A stretch of DNA of 64,000 nt from Anoplolepis gracilipes (lineage: Eukaryota > Arthropoda > Insecta > Hymenoptera > Formicidae), in assembly GCF_047496725.1 (NCBI RefSeq), contig NC_132970.1, forward strand, positions 21,912,001 to 21,976,000, in the 5' to 3' direction. The notes below the pieces were generated by a model. That model searched no databases. It saw only the letters and a list, made by a program, of their open reading frames with translations, and was not told the DNA's origin. A program made the position numbers and the translations under genes. How positions within the stretch are numbered: position 1 is the stretch's first letter; the number at the start of each line of letters is the position of its first letter. Below are positions 25,271 through 37,430 of this stretch, piece by piece.

Positions 25271-25900
25271 CAATCACGATCTTGGAGATAATCAGTACGT
25301 TATTCGAAGTGCAAAACTACCGTATCGTTCCCAAGATCCGTGTCGATTTCGAAAATGACATCAGGTACGATTAATCGCGGATGCGGGAGCGCGCCCCTAA
25401 CGAAGAACGCGAACGTCGAGCGTAATCCGCTCTCAGAACGAAGGGGGGAACGAGAAGCTCGCAGGGGAGAGAATCGCCGTAGCCCGTCGAGGTGGGGCAG
25501 TCGCGCGCTAGATGATATCCAGAGAGGATTATTCTCTCCCGGTCGCATCACACAAACTGCCGTGACAAATCGCCCTATACTTTATGAGACGAGTCTTTCT
25601 TCTGTACGGCCCGTTCACTCCGCCGGGACATATATCACCCGAGGCTGTCGATATATTATCGCCCGCGACGCCTACCGTCGTTGCTCTGCAGAGTCAATAC
25701 ACGATGCGCCGAAACAAATAGCCTGCGAGAACGCACGGCCCCGAGTAGGAAAAGTGACAGCAGCAGCCGGCTGCGTCAGACGAAATCCTTCGTGGATTTA
25801 GACGACGATGTATAGTCTCGAGAATCGATACGATCGCGTCCCGATATACGTATGTATTATATTTTTCAGCAATGTCGCCGATCACGTAATACTCTCCAAA
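25271..25900. other. CpG-rich island next to the transposon
   Basis: A plus open frame of 153 codons (25340-25801) and a minus open frame (25694-25975) overlap here; both are rich in Arg and Ser codons containing CG and have no recognisable domain. I read this as a GC island, not a gene. Confidence 0.4.
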
Positions 25901-25990
25901 CGCGAATGAGAATGATGTGAGAGATGCAAGATCCAGCACTTGTTTGAAACACAGAATTGTATTTAAAAAACTCAAATATTCATATATATA

Positions 25991-26651
25991 TATACACAGA
26001 GTAATTTTAAATAAGTGCTAAAATTTCTAAATGATGGTTTGTCAAAAATTAAAGGGAGTTTTTTATATAAACATATACACCTATATTCCTTCCTGAGGAG
26101 ATATTTCTTCAAAGAGAGAGGTCAAAATTAGGTTTTTATTTTTTTTTATCCATTTTTTTTCAACGATTACTATAATTTTGTTTTACTTCTTTATTTTACT
26201 ATACAATTTAACTTCTTGTAATTCGAAACCTATACCATTTGGTATTATATCGTGCATAATACTATATTTTATTTTTTTTTACTTGAAAACTATTGATTTT
26301 ATGCAAAAAATAAAATTAATTAATAAGATTCTAAGGGAGTCAAGCTTTCTAACGTATATTTTTAGATGATCTCATTCCGATCAATTAAAAAGTTTTAATA
26401 CAAAATTAAGATTGCTAATTTCATTTCTTTACGATATAGAATTTTAAAAATATCGAGTATCCTTTTACTAGTAGAAAATATCCACCAAATTTTATTTTTA
26501 ACTTGTTCAACATTTGATAAAAAAAAATAAAATCTAATTTTTATTTCCATCTTTGGAAAAGTATAATTCTTTATAGGGAGGAATATAAGGATATATGTTT
26601 ATATAAAAAAGCTCCCTTAATTTTTGCACTTATTTATAATCATCTTGTATA
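25991..26651. mobile_element. Non-autonomous DNA transposon (MITE-like) with long terminal inverted repeats
   Basis: The left arm (25991 to about 26165) and the reverse complement of the right arm (about 26490 to 26651) match over most of their length. Shared blocks in order are AAATAAGTGC, AAAAATTAA(A)GGGAG, TTTTTTATATAAACATATA, TATATTCC(T)TCCT and TTTTTATTTTTTTTT. The left arm has an extra segment of about 24 bases after AAATAAGTGC. The outer ends read TATACA on both sides, inside TA-rich flanks, compatible with insertion at a TA as in Tc1/mariner elements. The interior of about 320 bp is AT-rich and has no transposase. The arms have diverged, so the insertion is not recent. Confidence 0.75.
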
Positions 26652-28110
26652 CATATATATATATTTTTTTCTTATATATATAATAAATCTTATTGATTAT
26701 ATATATATAATAATTTTATTGATTAATAAAATTTGCATAATACAATAATTTCAATATAATAATAATTTAAAAAAATAAAGAGATAGCAGAATATAGAAAA
26801 AATTGAATTCCCTGTTAGAATGCAAGAGAGAAATGTTCTGAATGTTACTCGTTGATAGCTTCTCTGCCAATAATAATTTTCGATGCACTTTCGCGCTTGC
26901 ACAATAAAAAGTGGTACATTTTTAATTATGTTCTTTCCTATTGCGCGACGCTGTCTTTTAACATGAATAACATTGTACGACTTGTTAATTTACAATTATG
27001 ATATTCCTGGTCGCTTTGTAACGACGCAGCCGTTTTGCCATTCGGCGTTTTCTCAGCCCTTAGCCATCGTAACCCTTCCCATAAATTTCCTGCTTTCAGT
27101 GGCCGATTTATAATTACCGCTTTCATATACCCGAAGTGTAATTTGCTTGTATAAATTCCACATGCTCGCTCGATGTAATAATATTTCACGAACAATTCCG
27201 AAAGGTATACGGTTTACGCGAATGGCCGCATATTTTCCGCTGCCCGCGGAAGATAACGGTTCGTATGAAATTTATAATACTTCTATATTACACCTGCACA
27301 CTTCTCTTTTCAACTTTATAGAAAAATCAACGGGACGTTCATTGACCTGACATTTAGTCTTTAGAAAAACGAGTGAGTTTGTAAAATTTTCATGCAAAAC
27401 ACAGATATGAAACTTTTTATACTATTATGCTAATATTAGATTTTCTTATAAAGTATTTTCCTCGAAATGCGCAAGCGCGCATTCTCTAAATCTAAATTAA
27501 AATCGAAGCATTAAATGAATAACGAAGTAATTGAGACACATGTGTCATATAGAATTAGCCGGCTTGATAATCCCGGTTTGTACCAAAATGACGCATCGTA
27601 CAGCGAACTGTAATGCAATTAGATTTTAATAGGACCGTACATTATTCAGAAACGGCAGTTTCCACATCGATGAAAATTTAGAGGCGATACTTTATGTTTT
27701 AATATTCATACGTCATATCAATGTCGAATAAATGCGCGATTGCTGTCCGATGCTTTATAATATAAATTAAATAGATACGTAACTAATGAAAATTGAGGTG
27801 GACTTTGTTTCTTCCCATTTCTATTTTCGCCAAAACTCTTTGTTCTCGCATTGACAAGCGATATATTATTATTATTATAAGATAGTATCGAACAATTAAA
27901 GTAAAATCAAAACAATTAGCTACAACATTTTGATATAAAAGTAAAATAATTGAATATTTTTTAAAATAAATCTTTTTATTTCGTTTCACATTCGTTTTCT
28001 ATTTCCCTTGACATTTAAAGTATCCTTCCATAATCCGTTAATAAATTCGTTAATAAAATATAATTACTTAACATGATTATAACAAAATAAACATAATAGC
28101 ATGCTGTCGA
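26652..28110. other. AT-rich DNA with one weak GC patch
   Basis: A less AT-rich patch near 26930-27350 has small open frames on both strands without known motifs. The rest is AT-rich and empty. Confidence 0.5.
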
Positions 28111-28660
28111 AAAAATCAATTATGTTTTGACATATGACAAGTCGCAGGCTCTGTGTGAGAAACGGTGGCGCATCGCATGTAGCAGGCATGCAATTGCATT
28201 CTGCGGTTCATGGCCACATAAATCGGATGCGTTTTGCGCGATGTTAATCGCATGTTTTTGCGGAAGAGGAAGCGTTTCCTCCGCGGTTTCCCATGGGCTG
28301 ATGTTTCGCGGTGCTTTCGGTACGCACGGTGGCGCGGTAGCCACGCGACTGTCGAGCAGGTAGGAGCTTACAGCTTTTCCGACATGGAGTTTCGAGGTTT
28401 CGCGGTTTCGAGGGGGGGGGATAGGGCAAGCCGTGAGGGTGAGGCGTCGGTGGGGTGAAGAGAAAGGGGACGAAAAGCGTCGGCGCCCGACGATACACTA
28501 CACTACTCGACACAACGATGCGTACGGTTATCTCAGTGCGTGCCACGCGCCCGACATGGCAGCACGCGTTTTCTCATGCGAGCGTCAACAATGAGGGTAA
28601 ATTTTTGCAGGCAGTTGGGGGAGATGCCAATCTTTGTAGTAATTACGAGACTTAAGATAT
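28111..28660. other. GC-rich island
   Basis: CpG-rich patch with open frames overlapping on both strands (plus 28127-28458, minus 28120-28546), a run of nine to ten G near 28410 and repeated GGTTTCG units near 28395-28415. Candidate regulatory island; no protein recognised. Confidence 0.4.
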
Positions 28661-29930
28661 TATGTATGATTATCATTGATTACCGATATCATATCGATTA
28701 AATTAACAGATTTCATTAATGTGTAACATAAGGAATTTAATTTAATTTTAAAATATTATATATCATAAAAATAAACATTATAAATAACAGATTACGAAGC
28801 GTTTTCTTTGCATGTATAATTGATTTTTACTTTTGTGCTATTAAATATAATAAATAAGATAGAATTTAAAAAAGAGAAAACAGAATTAAAAAATGTTTGT
28901 AATATATTATAATAAAAATTTTAATACACTTCGTTATCTATAACTTACAAAGAATAATCTGTGAATAAAATGTGACAGTGAGAGAACACGATTCCTACTT
29001 AAAATCTATTTCTGATAATATTAGTTTCCTTATCAATGTCAGTGATAATAATTCTAATCATAGTAAGACAGATTGATGATAGAATGAGGTTTATTTTTAG
29101 CTATCGATGCGTGATTAACACGGCGATTGAAACGTTAAATTCTAAATTTATTGTACATTCTATATATAATATATACTTTAGGTTACTGTTAGGTATTTGT
29201 TAAGTTTTCAAATACACGTCTCATTTTTCATATACAATTGTTATTAACATAGTTATCGCTTGTGCACAATCTTATTGTCGGTGCATGTATATGAAGATTG
29301 ATCCAACGATTTTAGCAGTTATTCACAAAGCGTCGAAAGAGACTAGCACGCTCTTCACTCCACACTTTTCATTTTTTATTCATGCCCCTAGACCTAGTAG
29401 ATTTGTGCCAAGTTGTATGAGAAACGGAACATATATCAGTCATCGTGCACTTACTTGCTACAAAGAAGAATGATGACGAAGAGAGACAGATGTTGATAAC
29501 TTGTTTGATTTATTATTATTCAACGATCTTCTTACTCGCTTTTGATGTTAATATTACGTTTCGCCTCTACTCAATCATCGTCTTTAAAAATCTGAGTGAT
29601 TCAACTATTCTATACATTTAATAATAATCACAATTCTTCAGCAGTCAATCAAGTATTCTTTTAATATGTTGTCATATTTTTCTCTTTCTTTAAACTTTTT
29701 TCTTTTTTGATTATTCATTATTCTTCTGATTTATCATAATCTTACTTTATTTTCGAGATAATTGCATTCATTCTCATAAATCAAATAGCATTGTTTTCCA
29801 TTTTACTTTCTCGAGGTTTCTAAAAATTAACATCAAGATAATCGTGGCAAATGTCGTATAGCAAATGTCATATTTCGCGAAAAGGAACGTTATATTTAGC
29901 TTGATTAAACTTTTTCCAATTTCGTTCAAT

Positions 29931-29954
29931 GAGAGAGAGAGAGAGAGAGAGAGA
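29931..29954. repeat. (GA)n microsatellite
   Basis: Twelve GA units in AT-rich surroundings. Confidence 0.85.
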
Positions 29955-30546
29955 TATCGTTCACAAACGTGAGCGGACATCATTCAGAAACTTCTTCGTA
30001 TACGATGTTCTTTACTGATCCGAGAAACTTTCATGGAATAGGCATGTCCAGCAGTTCAGTAGATGCAATTGCAAGCGATGGCTTACAAGATGACCTGATA
30101 ACAATCGCGATCGATAAAGAAAACAGCTTGGCCGACGATAAAGCGTAAACACTGCGTTCCCCCTTTGTCAGCGTGTAGACGCTGCTTCGCGAACGTGAAA
30201 CAAGATAAAGCGTAACAATACTTTCGTCGATTAAATGGATGCACTTAGAGGAAATTAATTTTTCGCGCTGGAAATAATGGCATCGGGTTGCTGACATAAT
30301 TGACGGCGCTTTTTATGAAATAATAACGAACCTTGTACAAAGAACAAGAATGTAATTTGGTATGCGAATGCGAAGTTAGACACGAGTGTGTATATAATTC
30401 ACAGCTTACGATAATTATAAGAAAATAATATCAAGACGTCTCCACTGATTAAAGATAAAGAGATACGCATCGCTAAATGATGTTGTTTTAAGTTGTATAC
30501 AAAAGTAAATCAATATCTAAAATTAATATTAGAAAATTTTATAACA

Positions 30547-30554
30547 TATATATA

Positions 30555-30601
<47 letters not shown>
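30547..30601. repeat. (TA)n microsatellite
   Basis: About 27 TA units with one early interruption. Confidence 0.9.
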
Positions 30602-30603
<2 letters not shown>

Positions 30604-31180
30604 CAAAAAGGATATATGTAATATAAAATATTTAAAAAAAAAAGAACAAAAATATTTTTTATAGATTATTAAAGTTATTATATGTAAGATACGTAAATGT
30701 TCTTATACACATTGACACTAATCTTCGTGTTTCAAGAATAGTGACATCATAAGGCGTTGAAAAAGAAACGTTATTGTAGGAACACACTATAAAGGGCAGT
30801 CGTGATTATAAATATTGCTCGTTAAGTCACGTCTTGTTTGAAATTCACAGAGTGTACGCCGGGACATTATCGGTTGCTTGCTTTACATCGCGTCGCCAGG
30901 CAAAGATTAAGCTGCTTGTTTTAACACTCGTTCGCTCGCCGTTAAGAATTTCGAAGCCGTGGGATACATCGGCGTATCGATCATTGCATTTCGGCGAGTT
31001 TATGCTTACACACCTGTTTGATTGTCTCACTCGCTGTTGCTACAAATTGACACGACGCCCTGATAGCACTCGCGACTTTCAATCAACGTAATTGCGCGTC
31101 GGGATAGTATCATTGCAAATGTCGATTCCGCTTCACCGATATTGTTACATTTTTATTATGATATTTAAACATGATATTTA

Positions 31181-31287
31181 TCTTTATTTATAGCTTATCC
31201 CACGTAGTCCCAGCGAATAATCGCATTTCGTACAGATAAATTCCGGGGATTTTTCGACTAAAGTATCAAAAACAATTTAATTTCAAC
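31181..31287 (+). repeat. Direct repeat copy 1 (about 107 bp)
   Basis: Begins TCTTTATTTATAGCTTATCC and ends TTTCAAC. The copy at 31433-31540 shares the first 30 bases exactly and then most positions, with small indels. The starts are 252 bp apart, suggesting an old segmental duplication or two fragments of one dispersed repeat. Confidence 0.8.
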
Positions 31288-31432
31288 ACGATTTTTTATT
31301 CAAATTTGAAAATTAACTGATTAATTCCGTAGATGTGCGAATCTTATTTAATAATATCTTCACGATATACGAAATTGCAAGCTTTTTCATTGTATGATCA
31401 CATCACTTTACAGTCAAATCAATTATAATACA

Positions 31433-31540
31433 TCTTTATTTATAGCTTATCCCACGTAGTCCCGAATAATTGCATATGAGATATTTCGTACAGGTAAATT
31501 ATATTTTTCAACTAATGTGTCAAAAACATTTCACTTCAAC
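31433..31540 (+). repeat. Direct repeat copy 2 (about 108 bp)
   Basis: Second copy of the repeat at 31181. It has lost a few bases after CACGTAGTCCC, has an insertion (TGAGATAT) before TTCGTACAG, and ends CACTTCAAC. Confidence 0.8.
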
Positions 31541-32100
31541 TATTATGTTTATAATATGCAGTATTTATATTTAAATATTATTGTTATTATATCAAAAATG
31601 TTTGAGTAATGTTGTTAATGTTACAATTTAGAAGAAATGCATTTCTTCGATAAATATAGATTATTGCACTGTCACCTCTTGCACTTTTAGGTCTTGAATC
31701 ACTATTGCACTTGCACAGCATTTTAGAATTATCGCATCCTAATGCATCATCGATAAGATCAAGCATTGATCAATCACTATACTGCATCTTCTCCTCTCGT
31801 GTCTCTTCATCATGAATCTTCGTTCTCACACGCGGCATTGATGCACAGAAGTACTACTTGAGTTCACACTCTCGGTCGCTAGTGAAAAACTCGTAATTTC
31901 TTTCTCTATCTGTTTTTCTCCTTATTACGTAACTACAAGAAGGATAGAGATCGTTGCGCGATCTTGGTGAACAGAGTTAGACAGAGAAAAGCAGATCGAC
32001 AGGTCGCCTCAAAACGAACTCGAGTAAAGGAAAGAGATGGACATATCGGGCGCGATCGAGAGAGCAAGCGCGAGCGTGCGAGGGAAAGAGAGAGAAAGAG

Positions 32101-32148
<48 letters not shown>

Positions 32149-32211
32149 TCCGAGCGCACGGACACACGTGTGGCCGATGTGTCAGTGTGTATGTTCACAA
32201 GGAAGAAAGAT

Positions 32212-32257
<46 letters not shown>

Positions 32258-32544
32258 GGAGAGAGACATACCCCAAAGGTGTCAGAAGGCGCTGGCAATG
32301 TTCCGCGGTATATCTCCCGGTTGTCTCGAGACATCCACGCTCAGTAGACGATACCGTGTTTGCCACGACGCTGCGAGGCACCCCAGGCAGGCCTCCGAGG
32401 GTAGCCTCGAAGGCGGTGGTAGGGCGACTTGCTGTGTTGTGTCGGATGCTACCGGGTAGCGAATACTTGTTGTTGAGATGCCGGGTACAGGGGTGTAGGG
32501 GTAGCAACGCGGGGATACGCGGTGACAGAGAGAAAAAGGAAGAG

Positions 32545-32577
<33 letters not shown>

Positions 32578-32834
32578 GACGGAGAAAGAGGAACGGTGCA
32601 TATACACACAGGAAAAAGAGAAAGGGAAGGGATTGGTGTACAAGAGAAGAGAGAGAGAGAAAGGGGGAGCGAAAGGGGAAGGAGTCGGGGGGTGGCACCC
32701 CCGAGAATGGCCTTGCGCAGCTACGCCGGCTGGCTGGCGGAGAAAGCGCGGGATAAGGCGGTGGTTGCGGCCGCGGGTTGGGTGGATTTGTACGTTGCGG
32801 GGGTGGAGGGTGCGCGCGAATCTCTAACGGCTGA

Positions 32835-32892
32835 TGCTGCTGCTGCTGCTGCTGCTGCCGCTGCCGCTGCCGCTGCCGCTGCCGCTGCTGCA
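32835..32892. repeat. GCT/GCC trinucleotide repeat
   Basis: A run of GCT units followed by alternating GCC-GCT units. It reads as poly-Ala on the plus strand and Gln/Arg on the minus strand. The surrounding frames lack credible starts or domains, so I regard it as a non-coding triplet repeat in the GC island. Confidence 0.8.
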
Positions 32893-33719
32893 GCTCGTTC
32901 CGAGCGGAGGCTCGTCCGCTAAACAGCGGACGCGCGATAACACGCGAAACACAACTGGGTCGCGACGTGGCTCCGTAGTCATTCTCAAGCTAGTATAGGG
33001 GTGGCAGTCGCGATACGCTGGCGGGGATGCAACGTTGGGAAGGGGTAGACACGCGGAAAGTGTCGTGGAATGTTGACTAGATAGGATCGTTGAACGTTGT
33101 TGCGTTCGAGAAAGGAGATATGCCTCTCGGCAGACTAACTCTCTTCACCGAGTAGTAAAGTAGTAGTGGGACAGAGGGGGGGGGGATGAAAGAGGGGATG
33201 AATGACTACAGATTTCGCGGCGCGCGTTCACCGATAATGACGGCCACGGCGACGATGACAACAATAACTACGACGAAGACGACACGTTGTGACGCAACGC
33301 GATACTTAATTGGTTCTACGAAGTGGCCGGCCGAGGATGCGACACCAGGAGTGTACACGCGACGCGGATGCGCGCAACTCTGCGGGCGGGCACGACCGGC
33401 TGCGCTGTTTTCCTCCCTGCCGTTAAAACAATAATGCAATATTTAACCATACACACGGGGAGCGAGAGAAAGAGCGTAAGCGAGAGAAACTCGAGGGAGG
33501 GGGTGCCGGTGTCGGGACGCGGGAGAAGGTAGGGAGATAAGGAAAGTAGGGGCGGTTGTAGGAGACGCGCGGGGAATTTCCCCCCCCTCCAAAGGCATTC
33601 GAAGCAAGTTGTATAATCTCTCTTTCTCTTTCTCTCAGCTGGCGTTCTCCAGCGATCGCGCGGCTGCTTCGTGCGCCCGTTAGTTGTCTCGGCGCTGCTT
33701 CTCTTCGTTTTGTCGCTGC

Positions 33720-33720
<1 letters not shown>

Positions 33721-33754
<34 letters not shown>
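33721..33754. repeat. (TC)n tract
   Basis: Seventeen TC units; the purine strand is the minus strand here, opposite to the GA tracts at 32.1-32.7 kb. Confidence 0.9.
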
Positions 33755-33756
<2 letters not shown>

Positions 33757-34170
33757 ACTTCGTCTTTACTCGACAGCTCTCTTTCCCTCTCGCAACCTCA
33801 CGCGTGGTGCAAGCTTTTAGGGGTGTCTCACCCCGCATCCAGCGCTTTTATGTGACGCCGGCAGCAACAGAAAGAGAGAGAGAGAGAGAGAGGGAGGGTG
33901 CGGAAGGGAAGGATGTGCGATATAGGGGCGGACATCGTAGTGGGGATTGGAGGCGGCGCACGCCTCTCTCGAGGGGGGGTACGGAGGGCCAGCAGCCTGG
34001 GGGTGACTGTAGACGCACTCTCCCAGATGCAGGTGGGCGAACGCCGATAGAGAGGATGAGCAGTCGTGCACGCGTACACTCTGTCGCTCGACAGCACTTT
34101 CTGAAGAAGGATTATGTTAGACTCTTGCATCTGAATGAACGAAAATGCGTGACGCTTAGATAGATTTATC

Positions 34171-36440
34171 GCCCTTCGGCAATACTTTTTTTCAAGAAGA
34201 TATCTGATTGTACTCTAGTTATCGAGACCATCAAATTTCAAAATGAAATTTAGATGTTATATTCTGGTGTACGCTTGCCTTGTAGCTTTTTCATCTATTG
34301 CACTTGAAACAATCGTAATTTCTTGAAAAAAAAAAAAAAAGTGTAGCGTAAATCGAAGATAGCTTTTCAGTGCGATGAATATCATCGAGATAGCATTAAA
34401 CGAGATGATTGACGAGATGAACAATTAACAGAAATTTCCAATAAATATTTTCAAAATTTTTAATATACATAATGTGGTTCAGAAGTATCGTGCTCTTTGT
34501 TTATTACTTTCATTCAATTAAAATTCGACAATATTGTTCTTAACAATTTTATTTTGATAATTTATCCACGTGGAATGTACGGATAAGTGTGAAATGATGA
34601 TGCTTTTGCGCTGTTTTTACATCAATCAACTTTTGTAATTTACCTTATACAAGTTTTTGTCGAACATTTCATATATATATATATATTTATCGCGAAATTT
34701 ATTTCGACTATCGATCTGCGCGACACTATAATTAATATCGCAGCATGTCTAACCAATGAATATAAACTCTTAACAGTGAGATTGAATGTGGTATCTAAAA
34801 TTACAGTTTTCATCGATTAATCATAATAGTACTGCTCCATGATCACGTAACCAAATTCGAGCTTAATTTGATTATATCGAGTGGTCACGTCTGATATTAT
34901 CTGTCAATGATTACTCTTTACCCACAGGCAACAAATACTGATTTATGTCATTCATTGGCTCTTAATACAGATACCACGAACAGATTATGCCATTTGATCA
35001 AGCCAAATTTCATTAGTTCGGTCAAGAGTTCAAAAGGTGAATCATCAAACATAAATGTATTATTTTTGATCGTTGTATAAAAGTAAAAGCAGCATATAAT
35101 AAGTAAATAATCATACATCTTATCGTAATGTCATATATAAGCCATGTATTAAATCGATCGAATATTACAATTATTTCATCTCACTTAATATCGAAAGAGA
35201 ATTAAAATTAATCAATGTATTTAAGCAGAACATTTGTTCCTCTTAAAAATGTATTTATTAGTTATCTATTTTTATAAAATATCTATTACCATTATTATAA
35301 ATACGATAGATATGTATATGCGATTCTCTCCTTTCATTATGCACGAGATACATCGTCGCACATTATTGATTAGATTATGTTCCCTATGAATATTGCAAGA
35401 AAAATCAGATTGCTTGCATGGAGAAACGGTCAGTTAGAAAACAGGTGGAAGGACGTCGCGAAACGGCGTTACGTTAATTAATAGCAGCGCCGAGAGCTGA
35501 TCGTCATAAGTTAAGCCGAGGGGTCATAAGTTACACAAGAGAGATCGAAGTTTTTGATGCGAGAGCGTCTCGTAAAACGGGGCTTCGACCTGCGTCATAA
35601 ATTTGCAGTATAATTCCAAGAATAATCGTTAAGAGCAGATGTTGCTAACAATAATCTAGGTGGATAGGTATCACAGCGCATGTCTACTAAAACATTCCGG
35701 AACCGATCCATTGATATACGTCGAGGCGCGCGATAGGTACGGATATAAAACTGTGTCGAGTAAGATTGTGCGCATGAATCGCGCAGTTAGATATGCCCCG
35801 CCGGTGATCGAAGTCGAATACGAGAGAAGCAAAGAATCGATACGAGAAGGATGTCTGCGCCCTGTTGAGTTCCCATTACCAGTTCCTATTGTCTAGACTA
35901 TAGCTCTTGTGCGACTACATTTTGTAATAGTCATTTTCATACATCTTTCTTAAGGTATTACCATTACATGTATAGTTTTAAGTGACAGACCTTTAATAAG
36001 ATTTTTATTTTATCACAGAGCTTTAACTGTAAATTCCCAATGCAAATGCAAATAATTCTAACATTAATTACTAATTACTTATTAATTGTTTATATACTAA
36101 ACATCATTAGCATTAGTTCAAAAACTGAGCAAACAATAAATCTAAAGAAGATGGTACAACAATATTTAGTTACAAAAACAAATATTATTCTATATCACCG
36201 TGTCTATATTTTGCGATAAGAAAAACAAGGTATATCATTTATGAAAATATGGAAGATTCGCTAGCTATATACACAACTTTACCTGTTATATATTTAAGCT
36301 ACTCGATTAATCTCAATTCTCTTTAATTAGATTATTTTAGCTAAAATTCTTGTGAAAAACAGCTATATACCTAACATAATCATTCTTTAATTATTAACGA
36401 TATTAAAAGACTCCTCCCTTCCAAACTATTCTTACATTTT
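34171..36440. other. AT-rich intronic DNA with one coding-like segment
   Basis: Mostly AT-rich, with an A run at 34325-34341 and a GC-richer patch at 35430-35900 that contains the open segment listed separately. No other features recognised. Confidence 0.5.
35660..35896 (+). other. Coding-like open segment, 78 codons, unassigned
   Basis: The frame starts just after a possible acceptor (TGCTAACAATAATCTAG, which includes a TGCTAAC branch-like motif) and ends at TAG. It has no ATG start. The translation has a balanced composition (for example LIYVEARDRYGYK and PPVIEVEYERSKESIREGC) unlike the low-complexity frames elsewhere, and no competing minus-strand frame. I do not recognise the protein. 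It could be a terminal exon of a nested plus-strand gene, a decayed gene fragment, or chance; the pyrimidine tract before the acceptor is poor. Confidence 0.22.
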
Positions 36441-37136
36441 CTAGCATAATTCGAAACGCTACTCGCGGATGTTGGTAGCTCAAGCAGCAAAATTAAATAA
36501 GAGTCACGCCTGCATTCTGCGAAGCATTTTCCCTCCGTCGTTACGAGCAGATACGAGGTTGGTCCGCGTACGCAAGGTAGGTACTCGGAAAGGGTCATCC
36601 CAGGACCCAGTCACTATCCGGGGAGGACGATCGAGACGGGTAGAAGCGGTATGGGGGTAGCTTCGTAGTCCAGATAGCCGGTACACTTAGCCGCATGTAT
36701 AGCCGTTCTCTCTCTCTCTCGAGGACACAGTAGGGGCGCCGATGGAGGGGGCAAGAAGCAGGGCCGGTGGGGGGTGGGTGGCAAGCCGTGGGGGTGGCTA
36801 CCACCCTTTGCAACCCCCCACCACCGCAGGAGTCGCGTCGCCGACGCTCGGCCAATAAGGAGGCCCGCCGACACAGAGACAATTCAAATGCTGCGCCAAT
36901 AACAAACGTCTTTTGTTGTTACACGGCAAACTTTCTTTTCGCCTGGTGCTGCTGTTTGTGCCGTCCCAGGGATGCCCAACCCTGTGGGTACCCGCCATCA
37001 CCCCCCTGGTAGCAGCCTCCACACCCCCGACCGCCCTCTTACCGGTGATTCTGTCCGAGGCATATTTTTCTTTTTACCTTTTCTCTTCTCTTTCTCCTAG
37101 CTTTTTTCTCCATTCCACCCCCTGCTCCTCTCTCGT

Positions 37137-37204
<68 letters not shown>

Positions 37205-37430
37205 CAATTCAACGGAGCGTCAACATATTAAAACGGGGGGAGGCGATAGGTGGCCAGAGAAGGGTCTGCGCAATGCTGACACTGCCTTTCCGCGTTTGTC
37301 TGGGCCGCTGCCTTTCGACGCTTCCGTCTTTTTCTCGTTCCACGTCGTAGAATGTCTCGATGCTTGCCTTGTGGTGGTCATCCTCGTGGAACCATCCACT
37401 TCACTCATCTCCCTTTTCCTTTTTGCACCA
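36441..37430. promoter_or_regulatory. GC-rich island with foldback G-tracts and long TC repeat
   Basis: CpG-rich patch carrying G-runs (36735-36800), a 10-bp perfect stem at 36766-36775/36813-36822 and a 59-bp TC repeat at 37141-37199. Open frames occur on both strands over the same bases, so none is supported. Candidate regulatory island by analogy with the 32-34 kb domain. Confidence 0.3.
37141..37199. repeat. (TC)n microsatellite, about 59 bp
   Basis: The longest TC repeat in the window, uninterrupted. Confidence 0.92.

Larger units (their letters stand above)
28661..31880. other. AT-rich intronic DNA with microsatellites and a repeat pair
   Basis: Contains a GA repeat (29931-29954), a TA repeat (30547-30601) and the direct repeat pair at 31181/31433. 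A GC-richer patch at 30830-31110 has short frames on both strands. No supported gene. Confidence 0.5.
31881..34170. promoter_or_regulatory. Large CpG- and GA-rich island, candidate promoter or Polycomb/GAGA-type element
   Basis: This is the largest GC-rich domain in the window. It carries repeated purine tracts on the plus strand (about 32085-32140, 32215-32255, 32545-32578, 32650-32690), a TC tract at 33721-33754 and another GA tract near 33870-33891. GAGAG repeats are binding sites of the insect GAGA factor, which marks promoters and Polycomb response elements in Drosophila. Long open frames on both strands are translations of these tracts and of a GCN repeat. Position inside a giant FoxP upstream region fits a promoter or enhancer, but no TATA, initiator or donor fixes a start site. 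Confidence 0.35.

Noticed and set aside
25340..25801. 153-codon plus-strand open frame
   Set aside because: A stop-poor CpG-rich patch; no recognisable motif, and an overlapping minus frame exists.
31964..32922. Long open frames up to 250 codons on both strands
   Set aside because: They translate GA/TC microsatellites as Arg-Glu or Ser-Leu repeats and the GCN repeat as poly-Ala. Both strands are open over the same bases and no domain is visible.
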